DNA of 64,000 nucleotides from Amaurobius ferox. Lineage: Eukaryota > Arthropoda > Arachnida > Araneae > Amaurobiidae. Under the pieces are notes generated by a model, which ran no database searches, had not been told where the DNA came from, and saw nothing but the letters and a program-made list of their open reading frames with translations. The stretch lies in assembly GCA_951213105.1 (NCBI GenBank), contig OX578142.1:1752649-1816648 (forward strand). Direction: 5' to 3'. Both the position numbers and the translations under genes were made by a program. The number at the start of each line of letters is the position of its first letter. The stretch's first letter is position 1. Shown one piece after another: positions 1 to 11,015 of the stretch.

Positions 1-1408
1 TAGATTTTTCGAAATTTTGAAACCTCGTTTTTTGGACATCAAACAGAAGGTATGGGCCAGAAAGCCAGGAAATCAGTCTTCTCCATCGAAATTAGATATA
101 AAAAATTGTATTTGAACGAAAATTATCATGGTCGGATTTTTCACAAAATCGGTAAAGGGGGGTAGCATGAAAAAGTATAGATTTTTCGAAATTTTGAAAC
201 CTCGTTTTTTGGACATCAAACAGAAGGTATCGGCCAGAAAACCAGGAAATCGGTCTTCTCCATCGAAATTAGATATAAAAAAATGTATTTGAACGAAAAT
301 TATCATGGTCGGATTTTTCACAAAATCGGTAAGGGGGGGTAGCATGAAAAAGTATAGATTTTTCGAAATTTTGAAACCACGTTTTTTGGACATCAAACAG
401 AAGGTATCGGCCAGTAAGCCAGGAAATCGGTCTTCTCCATCGAAATTAGATATAAAAAATTGTATTTGAACGAAAATTATCATGGTCGAATTTTTCACAA
501 AATGTGTAAGGGGGTAGCATGAAAAAGTATAGATTTTTCGAAATTTTGAAACCTCGTTTTTTGGACATCAAACAGAAGGTATCGGCCAGAAAGCCAGGAA
601 ATCGGACTTCTCCATCGAAATTAGATATAAAAAATTGTATTTGAACGAAAATTATCATGGTCGGATTTTTCACAAAATCGGTAAGGGGGGGTAGCATGAA
701 AAAGTATAGATTTTTCGAAATTTTGAAACCTCGTTTTTTGGACATCAAACAGAAGGTATCGGCCAGAAAGCCAGGAAATCGGTCTTCTCCATCGAAATTA
801 GATTAAAAAATTGTATTTGAACGAAAATTATCATGGTCGGATTTTTCACAAAATCGGTAAGGGGGGGTAGCATGAAAAAGTATAGATTTTTCGAAATTTT
901 GAAACCTCGTTTTTTGGACATCAAACAGAAGGTATCGGCCAGAAAACCAGGAAATCGGTCTTCTCCATCGAAATTAGATATAAAAAATTGTATTTGAACG
1001 AAAATTATCATGGTCGGATTTTTCACAAAATCGGTAAGGGGGGGGTAGCATGAAAAAGTATAGATTTTTCGAAATTTTGAAACCACGTTTTTTGGACATC
1101 AAACAGAAGGTATCGTCCAGTAAGCCAGGAAATCGGTCTTCTCCATCGAAATTAGATATAAAAAATTGTATTTGAACGAAAATTATCATGTTCGGAATTT
1201 TCACAAAATCGGTAAGGGGGGGTAGCATGAAAAAGTATAAATTTTTCGAAATTTTGAAACCTCGTTTTTTGGACATCAAACAGAAGGTATCGGCCAGAAA
1301 GCCAGGAAATCGGTCTTCTCCATCGAAATTAGATATAAAAAATTGTATTTGAACGAAAATTATCATGGTCGGATTTTTCACAAAATCTGTAAGGGGGGTA
1401 GCATGAAA
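1..1408. repeat. 177-bp satellite array, block 1
   Basis: Head-to-tail monomers of about 177 bp, seen from the regular return of GCATGAAAAAGTATAG every 177 bases. Each monomer runs: G-tract (usually 7 G) + TAGCATGAAAAAG, a TTTCGAAA palindrome, a central CAGAAGGTATCGGCCAG segment, an A/T-rich part, and ATCATGGTCGGATTTTTCAC before the next G-tract. Variants include one-base deletions (AGATTAAA for AGATATAAA; AGAAACC for AGAAAGCC), GTAAGCC for GAAAGCC, and G-tract length changes. The block continues past the left edge and ends exactly at the 3' end of retroelement copy 1. Confidence 0.97.
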
Positions 1409-1686
1409 GGCCCAGACCATACAGCCAACCCAGGGGTTTATGGCAGTTTAATGTATGGCCGGGAGAAAATTTAGAACAGGAAATTTAGAACAGGAGAATT
1501 TAGAAATTTAGAAAATTTAGAACAGAAGACCGACTTCCACAGACCGACACCCACGAGCAGCCCAGAGTAAACCAGTAGTTTATTAAATAAACAATCAAAG
1601 GTTACAGTTACAAAATATTAGGTGTCACGTAGGACACAGGCAGCAGAACAGACAGGCAAACAAACAAACAACAAACCACAAAGATA
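1409..1686 (-). promoter_or_regulatory. Shared 3' terminal module (family A representative)
   Basis: About 278 bp present at the 3' end of all seven insertions, starting at GGCCCAGACC (plus strand) and reaching a CAAACAAACAAC-rich segment. It includes AATTTAGAACAGGA repeats of variable number. It is the only sequence shared between the gag-only families and the RT-encoding family outside the gag homology. Inferred role: the RNA structure recognised by the family C reverse transcriptase for priming at the satellite. Confidence 0.7.
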
Positions 1687-2128
1687 CAGCAAACAACATA
1701 AAGAACACAGCAAACAACATAAAATCACTGCAAACAACATGAAGAAGGGAGTCAGACAATTAAAAGAAATTAAACTTTCTATTAGTGTTTAAATTCAAAG
1801 GTCTTAAGTTAACGGTTTAAAACTTAATCGATCCCAAATTTCGAAATTTATAATGATACTAAATTCTCAATAAAAGAAGTTATTCCATTAAAAGTTCTAT
1901 CAGATTTATATAGTTTTTGATAATTTTTTTTTTTTTTTTATTAAGAGTAAAGATATAATTTTAGTTTATATTTACAAGCCTGGTTTCCATAAAGGATCAA
2001 GCCCAAGGGTTAAATCCAGGAAAATTAAAATATTCATCACTAAAACCAGATAAAAACGTTAATTAATTAAAGAAAATATGCCAGTAAACAGTTAAAAAGT
2101 TTTAAGTTAAAGGAAGATAATTAAAAGT

Positions 2129-2157
2129 TTATTATTATTATTATTATTATTATTATT
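2129..2157. repeat. (ATT)n microsatellite in family A/B 3' UTR
   Basis: About nine or ten ATT units followed by a T-run. The same position in copies 2 (near 8230), 3 (near 10728) and 5 (near 27517) has different unit numbers, so it is variable between copies. Confidence 0.9.
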
Positions 2158-3539
2158 TTTTCTTTAAACATAACATTTACACTAAGGGTTATAAAGTGTT
2201 TTTTCACTCTCTTTTCTATTTTTTTTTCTCTAAAACTTATCAATTATTCTAAGGATGAAACAACGAAGGTCAATTATGAGTCGAAAGGGGAAAAAGCCCC
2301 AACTAAAGCCTCCAAAAAGCAAAGAGCCCCAAAGACTTTTTTCAATCAAAAACCCAGTATAATTAACCAAAGTTAACAAAAATGTTAAAAAAAAAAAATT
2401 TTTTTTTTACAATAATGAGTTAAATATTAAGGAGTTATAATTCCTATTAAATAATTTTACTTAAAAATTTCCCCTCTTTTTGAGGGAAAAGAGACAAAAT
2501 GCCAGAATTTCAAGATCAAAGGGGAGGGGGAAAAAGTGAGAACTCCAAAAAACTGGGCAAAAATAAGTATATACAAGTGAACACATTATGACCAAGTTGT
2601 AAGGGAGATAAAATAATAGAATAATTTTGTTAAAGTTTTCACAGAGCACACAGAAGTACGTAACTCTCACAAGAGTAGCAAAGCCTCCACTTCACAAGGA
2701 GAAAAACACCGAACATGTTAAGGCACGAAACATCGATTGGGAGTAATTCACAAAACGTACTGTAGCACAAATCATCGGTTGGAAGCATTTCACTGAACAC
2801 TCAGAAGCACGAACCATCAGTTGTGGGTTTAGCAAAGCACAAAATATCGTTTTTAAGAGTATAAGCCTCCACAGCACGCTGAGTTGCATACACAAAGCCA
2901 GGAAGAAATGTTGATTTGATACAAAAGAGTGTCACAGGTATCAAAAAATGCAAAGTGTTTCAATTTAAGGAGCACAAAGCAACCACAACACAGAATATCG
3001 TTTATGAGAGCATAAAGTCCCCATTTCATAAGAGTTATATGCATAGGCTCCGCTACGGAGCATAAGTTCAATTCCGGGCAGAGGCTCCATTGAAGTGTGA
3101 AGCAAAAGATATCACAGAGATGTTTGTCAAAAGTGACGGGTCGAAGAGTGGATGGATAAATATCGAGGCAAAGATGCGAGGAAAACATAGTAGACGGCAC
3201 AACGTTTAGTAAGTTCCAAAATGTGCGATAAGTTCAATGTACAGAGAGTTTATATAGTTTGTAAAGTACATAATTATCAACGTTCTGAATTTGTAAATAG
3301 TAAAGAGTTCAGTTCAACAACGTTGGGCTAAAAGTTGCATAAGCTGTATTTGAAAGAACAATAGGTAAAAGGGGGGCACAAAAAGGGAGTCTCACAGAAG
3401 GGAGAATCCCAGGAGCAGGGAAGGGAAGCACATAAAGGAACAGTAAGCAGTAAAAATGCATAACAAAACATGTGACAAAATATGCAATTTATAAAAAGTA
3501 TGAATATATAAGTGTATAAAACAATGCGATCCAAAATTT

Positions 3540-5159
3540 TCAAAGAGTTTTTTGGAGAGTTTTAATACGAAGTAGTTCTTTTTTAAGAGAGGAACATTTT
3601 GTTCGGTCCCTGGTGTTGTGGTCTGTAGGCCAGGCGAGGGTACTGTCTTTAGAATTAGCTGAGACACAGTTGACACATTTTGGTGATTTAACTCTGCAAG
3701 TTTTAAATGTGTGATCAGCACAAGAACACTGGCTGCAATGGCTGGTTTCACTTCTACAGTAAGCAGCTGAGTGACCATACCCCTGGCAACGGAAACAAGT
3801 CTGGATAGCAACAAATTTTTTGGCGAGAATAAGCTTGAAATGGTAGTAGAATTTCCTACTCTTGATCAGTTGTTTCCCGACATTCTCCTCCACCAGGATA
3901 ACCCAGTTAACAAGGTTCTCACGAGTAGAGAAAGTTCTAAGAACCCTAAATTCTCTCACGTCGAAAGAAGGCTCGCACTCACGGACCAGTTGTTTAATGT
4001 GTATCTCCTCAAAGGTTGAAGGTACGTTGAATAATATTATAGCTATTTTCTTCTTAGGAGGTTGAGTAATTTTAAAGTGTTTACCCAGTTCAGTATTCTC
4101 AAATTTCGGAAGGAGGGTATTCATCTCCTCGTCAACACAAGTAATTCTCAAAGTTCCGTTGTTAAATGTGGAGATGTTGTGGAGTTTGATATCCGGAGGG
4201 CGAGGACAACGCTGGAGGTCCTGCATAAGTTGAGAAGTGTCTTTAGGTTGATCAATGCTTTGCAAAAGTACACTGGCATAAGAAGGGCGAATGTCAGGTG
4301 GAGGAGGAAGGCTAGTAGCGGAGAGATTTTTGGTAACAGTTGTCTCGATCAGCGATGGCAAGTCATCGGATAGTTTTTTTGAAAAGTTGTCAAGGTTCTT
4401 AGTGATTGAATCTTTCAGAAGGCCCAGTTCCTCAGCAAAGGACGTGTTTAGATTTTTGAGAGACTCCGAGACATCAGGTAGGACAGGAGAGGAGAAATTT
4501 TGAATTTGTGACTCAAAAGTGGTACAGGCATTGTGAATAGATTCGAATTTATTGTCCAGGTATTTTTTTTGAGTTTGATTAGTTCGTACATGGCGGGAAA
4601 TATATCCCTTCATTTGATTACTGAATCTTCGGACCTTCAGGAGAAATAGGTTACGGGGATCAGAATTACCCTCCCCGAGGTCATCAGAAGTGATGGAGAA
4701 GGTGTCGTTTTCCCCAGCCTGAGAAGGAGACATCTCCGAGCAGGTATGATCAGTCAGAGAGTCTATTTCAAGGTCCCGGGCGGAAGCCATCGCAGAGGGA
4801 GGCAAAGGGGGAGTACGAAAAGCAGGAGGATTGGAGAACACCGTAAAAACAGGTTTAGATATGTCAAATACAGGCAGTCTCACGGCATCTTGTTGAGTAC
4901 TGGATAAAGCAGATGAATATGAATGTACTGAAGAAGTCTTAAGGTTTTCAAGCCGAACAGTTGGTTGCATCAGGGCATAATCAGGGTGCAAAATAGATGG
5001 GTCAGATTTGTTGGTCGATAGATCCGAGCCAGGGCAGGCAGCTGTCAAGTCAGAATTAGGTTTTAACGGAGAGCAGCCGGACGTAGACGATCGGGCGGAA
5101 GAATCAAGGCTGGGATACATACGTAGGTACGAGGTGGAAGGTTCACGAGCATGAGCCAT
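3540..5159 (-). CDS. Gag-like ORF1 protein of family A (copy 1), 539 aa
   Basis: Nucleic-acid-binding, gag-like protein of a non-LTR retrotransposon, expected to bind element RNA and form RNP particles. Residues 1-165 are Ser/Pro-rich and look disordered. Residues 170-280 are largely helical (KKYLDNKF near 199-205) and could oligomerise. Residues 320-450 form a conserved block resembling the PRE_C2HC/RRM-like region before gag knuckles (NGTLRITC, NWVILVE). Three CCHC-type knuckles follow at about 455-468, 475-488 and 495-522. The start ATG at 5159 lies in GCCATGG, a strong eukaryotic context. The stop is TGA at 3540-3542, and no RT follows. It is homologous in order and motifs to family C ORF1, so it probably descends from an element that lost ORF2. 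Confidence 0.9.
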   Translation of the reverse strand: MAHAREPSTSYLRMYPSLDSSARSSTSGCSPLKPNSDLTAACPGSDLSTNKSDPSILHPDYALMQPTVRLENLKTSSVHSYSSALSSTQQDAVRLPVFDISKPVFTVFSNPPAFRTPPLPPSAMASARDLEIDSLTDHTCSEMSPSQAGENDTFSITSDDLGEGNSDPRNLFLLKVRRFSNQMKGYISRHVRTNQTQKKYLDNKFESIHNACTTFESQIQNFSSPVLPDVSESLKNLNTSFAEELGLLKDSITKNLDNFSKKLSDDLPSLIETTVTKNLSATSLPPPPDIRPSYASVLLQSIDQPKDTSQLMQDLQRCPRPPDIKLHNISTFNNGTLRITCVDEEMNTLLPKFENTELGKHFKITQPPKKKIAIILFNVPSTFEEIHIKQLVRECEPSFDVREFRVLRTFSTRENLVNWVILVEENVGKQLIKSRKFYYHFKLILAKKFVAIQTCFRCQGYGHSAAYCRSETSHCSQCSCADHTFKTCRVKSPKCVNCVSANSKDSTLAWPTDHNTRDRTKCSSLKKELLRIKTLQKTL

Positions 5160-5387
5160 GGCAAAGGCAGGAAAAATCTGGTTTAAAGTTATATTGACTA
5201 ACTGTATAATCCCACAGAGTATACACTACGTAAATATTAACAGGAGAGTAAATATAAGGATATGTAAAGGTCAAAAAAGAGAAAGGTGAGCAGTAGCGAG
5301 CAGAGGGAGATCAAAAGATCAGAAAGTGAATTTAGAAGACAAAGGAGAAAAAACCAGGTCGAAAACTTCAAGGGGAGGCGAGGGAGA
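5160..5387 (-). other. Truncated 5' UTR of family A (copy 1)
   Basis: The 228 bp immediately upstream of the copy 1 gag start, matching the same part of copy 5 up to GGCGAGGGAGA. Beyond this point copy 1 changes to satellite, so the repeated promoter-like region is absent and this copy is probably not transcribed from its own 5' UTR. Confidence 0.8.
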
Positions 5388-7515
5388 CATGAAAAAGTAT
5401 AGATTTTTCGAAATTTTGAAACCTCGTATTTTGGACATCAAACAGAAGGTATCGGCCAGAAAGCCAGGAAATCGGACTTCTCCATCGAAATTAGATATAA
5501 AAAATTGTATTTGAACGAAAATTATCATGGTCGGATTTTTCACAAAATCGGTAAGGGGGGGTAGCATGAAAAAGTATAGATTTTTCGAAATTTTGAAACC
5601 TCGTTTTTTGGACATCAAACAGAAGGTATCGGCCAGAAACCAGGAAATCGGTCTTCTCCATCGAAATTAGATATAAAAAATTGTATTTGAACGAAAATTA
5701 TCATGGTCGGATTTTTCACAAAATCGGTAAGGGGGGGTAGCATGAAAAAGTATAGATTTTTCGAAATTTTGAAACCTCGTTTTTTGGACATCAAACAGAA
5801 GGTATCGGCCAGAAACCAGGAAATCGGTCTTCTCCATCGAAATTAGATATAAAAAATTGTATTTGAACGAAAATTATCATGGTCGGATTTTTCACAAAAT
5901 CGGTAAGGGGGGGTAGCATGAAAAAGTATAGATTTTTCGAAATTTTGAAACCTCGTTTTTTGGACATCAAACAGAAGGTATCGGCCAGAAAGCCAGGAAA
6001 TCGGACTTCTCCATCGAAATTAGATATAAAAAATTGTATTTGAACGAAAATTATCATGGTCGGATTTTTCACAAAATCGGTAAGGGGGGATAGCATGAAA
6101 AAGTATAGATTTTTTGAAATTTTGAAACCTCGTTTTTTGGACATCAAACAGGAGGTATCGGCCAGATAACCTGGAAATCGGACTTCTCCATCGAAATTAG
6201 ATATAAAAAATTGTATTTGAACGAAAATTATCATGGTCGGATTTTTCACAAAATCGGTAAGGGGGGGTAGCATGAAAAAGTAGATTTTTCGAAATTTTGA
6301 AACCTCGTTTTTTGGACATCAAACAGAAGGTATCGGCCAGAAAGCCAGGAAATCGGTCTTCTCCATCGAAATTAGATATAAAAAATTGTATTTGAACGAA
6401 AATTATCATGGTCGGATTTTTCACAAAATCGGTAAGGGGGGATAGCATGAAAAAGTATAGATTTTTCGAAATTTTGAAACCTCGTTTTTTGGACATCAAA
6501 CAGAAGGTATCGGCCAGAAAACCAGGAAATCGGTCTTCTCCATCGAAATTAGATATAAAAAAATGTATTTGAACGAAAATTATCATGGTCGGATTTTTCA
6601 CAAAATCGGTAAGGGGGGGGTAGCATGAAAAAGTATAGATTTTTCGAAATTTTGAAACCACGTTTTTTGGACATCAAACAGAAGGTATCGGCCAGAAAGC
6701 CAGGAAATCGGTCTTCTCCATCGAAATTAGATTAAAAAATTGTATTTGAACGAAAATTATCATGGTCGGATTTTTCACAAAATCGGTAAGGGGGGGTAGC
6801 ATGAAAAAGTATAGATTTTTCGAAATTTTGAAACCTCGTTTTTTGGACATCAAACAGAAGGTATCGGCCAGAAAACCAGGAAATCGGTCTTCTCCATCGA
6901 AATTAGATATAAAAAATTGTATTTGAACGAAAATTATCATGGTCGGATTTTTCACAAAATCGGTAAGGGGGGGTAGCATGAAAAAGTATAGATTTTTCGA
7001 AATTTTGAAACCTCGTTTTTTGGACATCAAACAGAAGGTATCGGCCAGAAAACCAGGAAATCGGTCTTCTCCATCGAAATTAGATATAAAAAAATGTATT
7101 TGAACGAAAATTATCATGGTCGGATTTTTCACAAAATCGGTAAGGGGGGGTAGCATGAAAAAGTATTGATTTTTCGAAATTTTGAAACCACGTTTTTTGG
7201 ACATCAAACAGAAGGTATCGGCCAGTAAGCCAGGGAATCGGTCTTCTCCATCGAAATTAGATATAAAAAATTGTATTTGAACGAAAATTATCATGGTCGA
7301 ATTTTTCACAAAATCGGTAAGGGGGGGTAGCATGAAAAAGTATAGATTTTTCGAAATTTTGAAACCTCGTTTTTTGGACATCAAACAGAAGGTATGGGCC
7401 AGAAAGCCAGGAAATCAGTCTTCTCCATCGAAATTAGATATAAAAAATTGTATTTGAACGAAAATTATCATGGTCGGATTTTTCACAAAATCGGTAAGGG
7501 GGGGGTAGCATGAAA
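5388..7515. repeat. 177-bp satellite array, block 2
   Basis: About 12 monomers of the same satellite between retroelement copies 1 and 2. The first bases (CATGAAA) are the short target-site duplication of copy 1. A monomer near 6086-6175 has a diagnostic variant set (GGGGGGATAGC, TTTTTTGAAAT, CAGGAGG, GATAACCTGG) that also marks the site where copy 5 inserted. A monomer near 6280 has lost two bases (AAGTAGATT instead of AAGTATAGATT) next to the retroelement target site. Confidence 0.97.
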
Positions 7516-8511
7516 GGCCCAGACCATACAGCCAACCCAGGGGTTTATGGCAGTTTAATGTATGGCCGGGAGAAAATTTAGAACAGGAAATTTAGAACAG
7601 GAGAATTTAGAAATTTAGAAATTTTAGAACAGAAGACCGACTTCCACAGACCGACACCCACGAGCAGCCCAGAGTAAACCAGTATTTTATTAAATAATCA
7701 ATCAAAGGTTACAGTTACAAAATATTAGGTGTCACGTAGGACACAGGCAGCAGAACAGACAGGCAAACAAACAAACAACAAACTACAAAAATACAGCAAA
7801 CAACCTAAAGAACACAGCAAACAACATAAAATCACTGCAAACAACATGAAGAAGGGAGTCAGACAATTAAAAGAAATTAAACTTTCTATTAGTGTTTAAA
7901 TTCAAAGGTCTTAAGTTAACGGTTTAAAACTTAATCGATCCCAAATTTTGAAATTTATAATGATACTAAATTCTCAATAAAAGAAGTTATTCCATTAAAA
8001 GTTCTATCAGATTTATATAGTTTTTAATAATTTTTTTTTTATTAAGAGTAAAGATATAATTTTAGTTTATATTTACAAGCCTGGTTTCCATAAAGGATCA
8101 AGCCCAAGGGTTAAATCCAGGAAAATTAAAATATTCATCACTAAAACCAGATAAAAACGTTAATTAATTAAAGAAAATATGCCAGTAAACAGTTAAAAAG
8201 TTTTAAGTTAAAGGAAGATAATTAAAAGTTTATTATTATTATTATTATTATTTTTTTTTTAAACATAACATTTACACTAAGGGTTATAAAGTGTTTTTTC
8301 ACTCTCTTTTCTATTTTTTTTTTCTCTAAAACTTATCAATTATTCTAAGGATGAAACAACGAAGGTCAATTATGAGTGTAGAATTACTAGTTCCGAGCAG
8401 TAAAAATATATAAATATACAGCAAAAATCATATAAATATACAGCAAAAGTCATTAAATGGCAAAGCATAATTAAAAAGTAACACAGGACAGATGAGAAAT
8501 CTCAGAAAAGT
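7516..8511 (-). other. 3' UTR of family B, copy 2 (1.0 kb)
   Basis: The terminal ~278 bp are common to all families and the terminal ~870 bp are common with family A, including the (ATT)n microsatellite near 8230-8251. The remaining ~130 bp next to the gag stop are family-B specific and include a short AT-rich duplication (AAATATACAGCAAAA twice, near 8410-8450). No ORF2 is present. Confidence 0.8.
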
Positions 8512-8758
8512 CTAAAGAGTTTTTTGAAGATTCTTAATACGTAAGAGTTCCCTGTGGAGGGCATGACAGTTGGCCCTGTCCCTAGCATTATGTTTTGTAC
8601 ACCATTGAAGAGAGGAATCTTGCAAGTTGGCTGAAATACAGTTAGGACAAGACGGGGTTTTAGCATTACAGGTCTTGAAAGAGTGTTTATCAGAGGAGCA
8701 CTGGCTACACTTACTGGATGGTTGACGGCAGGTGGCAGCAGAGTGACCGAATCCTTGG
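8512..8758 (-). pseudogene. C-terminal fragment of family B gag-like protein (copy 2)
   Basis: About 80 codons from the 5' truncation point to a TAG stop (8512-8514). It carries the end of the first knuckle (GFGHSAATC) and the second and third CCHC knuckles (CSQCSSDKHSFKTC; CPNC...H...C), ending in LRIKNLQKTL, like family A's LRIKTLQKTL. It is clearly related to, but distinct from, the family A and C gags. It is a dead fragment because the 5' part was never copied. It shows that family B also has gag followed directly by 3' UTR. Confidence 0.85.
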
Positions 8759-10007
8759 GGGGGGTAGCATGAAAAAGTATAGATTTTTCGAAATTTTGAA
8801 ACCTCGTTTTTTGGACATCAAACAGAAGGTATCGGCCAGAAAACCAGGAAATCGGTCTTCTCCATCGAAATTAGATATAAAAAAATGTATTTGAACGAAA
8901 ATTATCATGGTCGGATTTTTCACAAAATCGGTAAGGGGGGGTAGCATGAAAAAGTATAGATTTTTCGAAATTTTGAAACCACGTTTTTTGGACATCAAAC
9001 AGAAGGTATCGGCCAGTAAGCCAGGAAATCGGTCTTCTCCATCGAAATTAGATATAAAAATTGTATTTGAACGAAAATTATCATGGTCGAATTTTTCACA
9101 AAATGTGTAAGGGGGTAGCATGAAAAAGTATAGATTTTTCGAAATTTTGAAACCTCGTTTTTTGGACATCAAACAGAAGGTATCGGCCAGAAAGCCAGGA
9201 AATCGGACTTCTCCATCGAAATTAGATATAAAAAATTGTATTTGAACGAAAATTATCATGGTCGGATTTTTCACAAAATCGGTAAGGGGGGGTAGCATGA
9301 AAAAGTATAGATTTTTCGAAATTTTGAAACCTCGTTTTTTGGACATCAAACAGAAGGTATCGGCCAGAAAGCCAGGAAATCGGTCTTCTCCATCGAAATT
9401 AGATTAAAAAATTGTATTTGAACGAAAATTATCATGTTCGGAATTTTCACAAAATCGGTAAGGGGGGGTAGCATGAAAAAGTATAGATTTTTCGAAATTT
9501 TGAAACCTCGTTTTTTGGACATCAAACAGAAGGTATCGGCCAGAAAGCCAGGAAATCGGTCTTCTCCATCGAAATTAGATATAAAAAATTGTATTTGAAC
9601 GAAAATTATCATGGTCGGATTTTTCACAAAATCTGTAAGGGGGGTAGCATGAAAAAGTATAGATTTTTCGAAATTTTGAAACCTCGTATTTTGGACATCA
9701 AACAGAAGGTATCGGCCAGAAAGCCAGGAAATCGGACTTCTCCATCGAAATTAGATATAAAAAATTGTATTTGAACGAAAATTATCATGGTCGGATTTTT
9801 CACAAAATCGGTAAGGGGGGGTAGCATGAAAAAGTATAGATTTTTCGAAATTTTGAAACCTCGTTTTTTGGACATCAAACAGAAGGTATCGGCCAGAAAC
9901 CAGGAAATCGGTCTTCTCCATCGAAATTAGATATAAAAAATTGTATTTGAACGAAAATTATCATGGTCGGATTTTTCACAAAATCGGTAAGGGGGGGTAG
10001 CATGAAA
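8759..10007. repeat. 177-bp satellite array, block 3
   Basis: About seven monomers between retroelement copies 2 and 3. It includes the junction TCTGTAAGGGGGGTAGCATGAAAAAG followed by a CGTATTTTGG monomer (near 9630-9700). That junction is the uninterrupted counterpart of the site where copy 1 inserted: both flanks of copy 1 align here without a gap. Confidence 0.96.
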
Positions 10008-11015
10008 GGCCCAGACCATACAGCCAACCCAGGGGTTTATGGCAGTTTAATGTATGGCCGGGAGAAAATTTAGAACAGGAAATTTAGAACAGGAGAATTT
10101 AGAAATTTAGAAAATTTAGAACAGAAGACCGACTTCCACAGACCGACACCCACGAGCAGCCCGGAGTAAACCAGTAGTTTATTAAATAATCAATCAAAGG
10201 TTACAGTTACAAAATATTAGGTGTCACGTAGGACACAGGCAGCAGAACAGACAGGCAAACAAACAAACAACAAACCATAAAGATACAGCAAACAACATAA
10301 AGAACACAGCAAACAACATAAAATCACTGCAAACATGAAGAAGGGAGTCAGACAATTAAAAGAAATTAAACTTTCTATTAGTGTTTAAATTCAAAGGTCT
10401 TAAGTTAACGGTTTAAAACTTAATCGATCCCAAATTTTGAAATTTATAATGATACTAAATTCTCAATAAAAGAAGTGATTCCATTAAAAGTTCTATCAGA
10501 TTTATATAGTTTTTAATATATATATATATATTTTTTTTATTAAGAGTAAAGATATAATTTTAGTTTATATTTACAAGCCTGGTTTCCATAAAGGATCATA
10601 CCCAAGGGTTAAATCCAGGAAAATTAAAATATTCATCACTAAAACCAGATAAAAACGTTAATTAATTAAAGAAAATATGCCAGTAAACAGTTAAAAAGTT
10701 TTAAGTTAAAGGAAGATAATTAAAAGTTTATTATTATTATTATTATTATTATTTTTTTTTTAAAAACATAACATTTACACTAAGGGTTATAAAGAGTTTT
10801 TTCACTCTCTTTTCTATTTTTTTTCTTCTCTAAAACTTATCAATTATTCTAAGGATGAAACAACGAAGGTCAATTATGAGTGTAGAATTACTAGTTCCGA
10901 GCAGTAAAAATATATTAATATACAGCAAAAATCATATAAATATACAGCAAAAGTCATTAAATGGCAAAGCATAATTAAAAAGTAACACAGGACAGGTGAG
11001 AAATCTCAGAAAAGT
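10008..11015 (-). other. 3' UTR of family B, copy 3 (1.0 kb)
   Basis: Same layout as the copy 2 UTR. Distinct features are a (TA)n run near 10517-10530 in place of a poly-T and small indels in the CAAACAAC-rich segment near 10325. There is no coding sequence. Confidence 0.8.

Larger units (their letters stand above)
1409..3539 (-). other. Long 3' UTR of family A, copy 1 (2.1 kb)
   Basis: No conserved protein is visible between the gag stop and the 3' end. From the gag end leftwards it holds a ~1.25-kb part specific to family A with a degenerate ~42-bp repeat (GCACGAAACATCGATTGG-like units near 2723, 2764, 2806 and 2836), then poly(T/A) and an (ATT)n microsatellite near 2129-2157. Next come ~870 bp shared with family B, and finally ~278 bp shared with all families. 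Short open frames in it are not conserved outside the near-identical copy 5. Confidence 0.8.
1409..5387 (-). mobile_element. Non-LTR retrotransposon copy 1, family A (gag-only)
   Basis: A 3979-bp insertion in the satellite, sense on the minus strand. From 5' (right) to 3' (left): 228 bp of 5' UTR, an intact gag-like ORF (5159-3540), and a 2.1-kb 3' UTR ending in GGGCC with no poly(A). There is no ORF2 anywhere in it. The 3' end is joined to satellite ...TAGCATGAAA. The 5' end resumes the satellite at CATGAAAAAG, giving a short 7-bp duplication. Copy 5 is nearly identical but extends about 670 bp further 5', so copy 1 is 5'-truncated in the 5' UTR. Both flanks align to an uninterrupted satellite junction at 9648-9654. 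Confidence 0.93.
7516..8758 (-). mobile_element. Non-LTR retrotransposon copy 2, family B (5'-truncated)
   Basis: A 1243-bp insertion. The first ~870 bp from the 3' end match family A; then it departs after TCAATTATGAG and runs directly into the C-terminal end of a different gag-like ORF. It is 5'-truncated inside that gag ORF at ATCCTTGG. The 3' junction is the same satellite base as in the other copies. The G-tract/TAGCATGAAA motif is present on both sides. The intact satellite equivalent of both flanks lies at about 14245-14500. Confidence 0.92.

Noticed and set aside
1..1408. Many overlapping minus-strand frames of 93-396 codons in all satellite blocks
   Set aside because: They are the same 59-residue unit repeated because the monomer is 177 bp. 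Frames break at every G-tract length change or one-base deletion, and variants are not codon-conservative. Not annotated as genes.
2461..3200. Short frames of 67-116 codons in the family A 3' UTR
   Set aside because: No recognisable domain. One of them (2853-3200 against 28246-28596) changes frame between the two copies, so no constraint is visible.
3392..3814. Minus-strand 140-codon frame overlapping the end of the family A gag (also 28786-29208)
   Set aside because: Out of frame with the recognised gag knuckles; present in two copies only because these are near-identical.
9589..9774. Plus-strand 61-codon frames recurring in CTGTAAGGGGGG monomers
   Set aside because: Exact copies of one satellite variant; they exist only where the G-tract has six G's. 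No coding signal.
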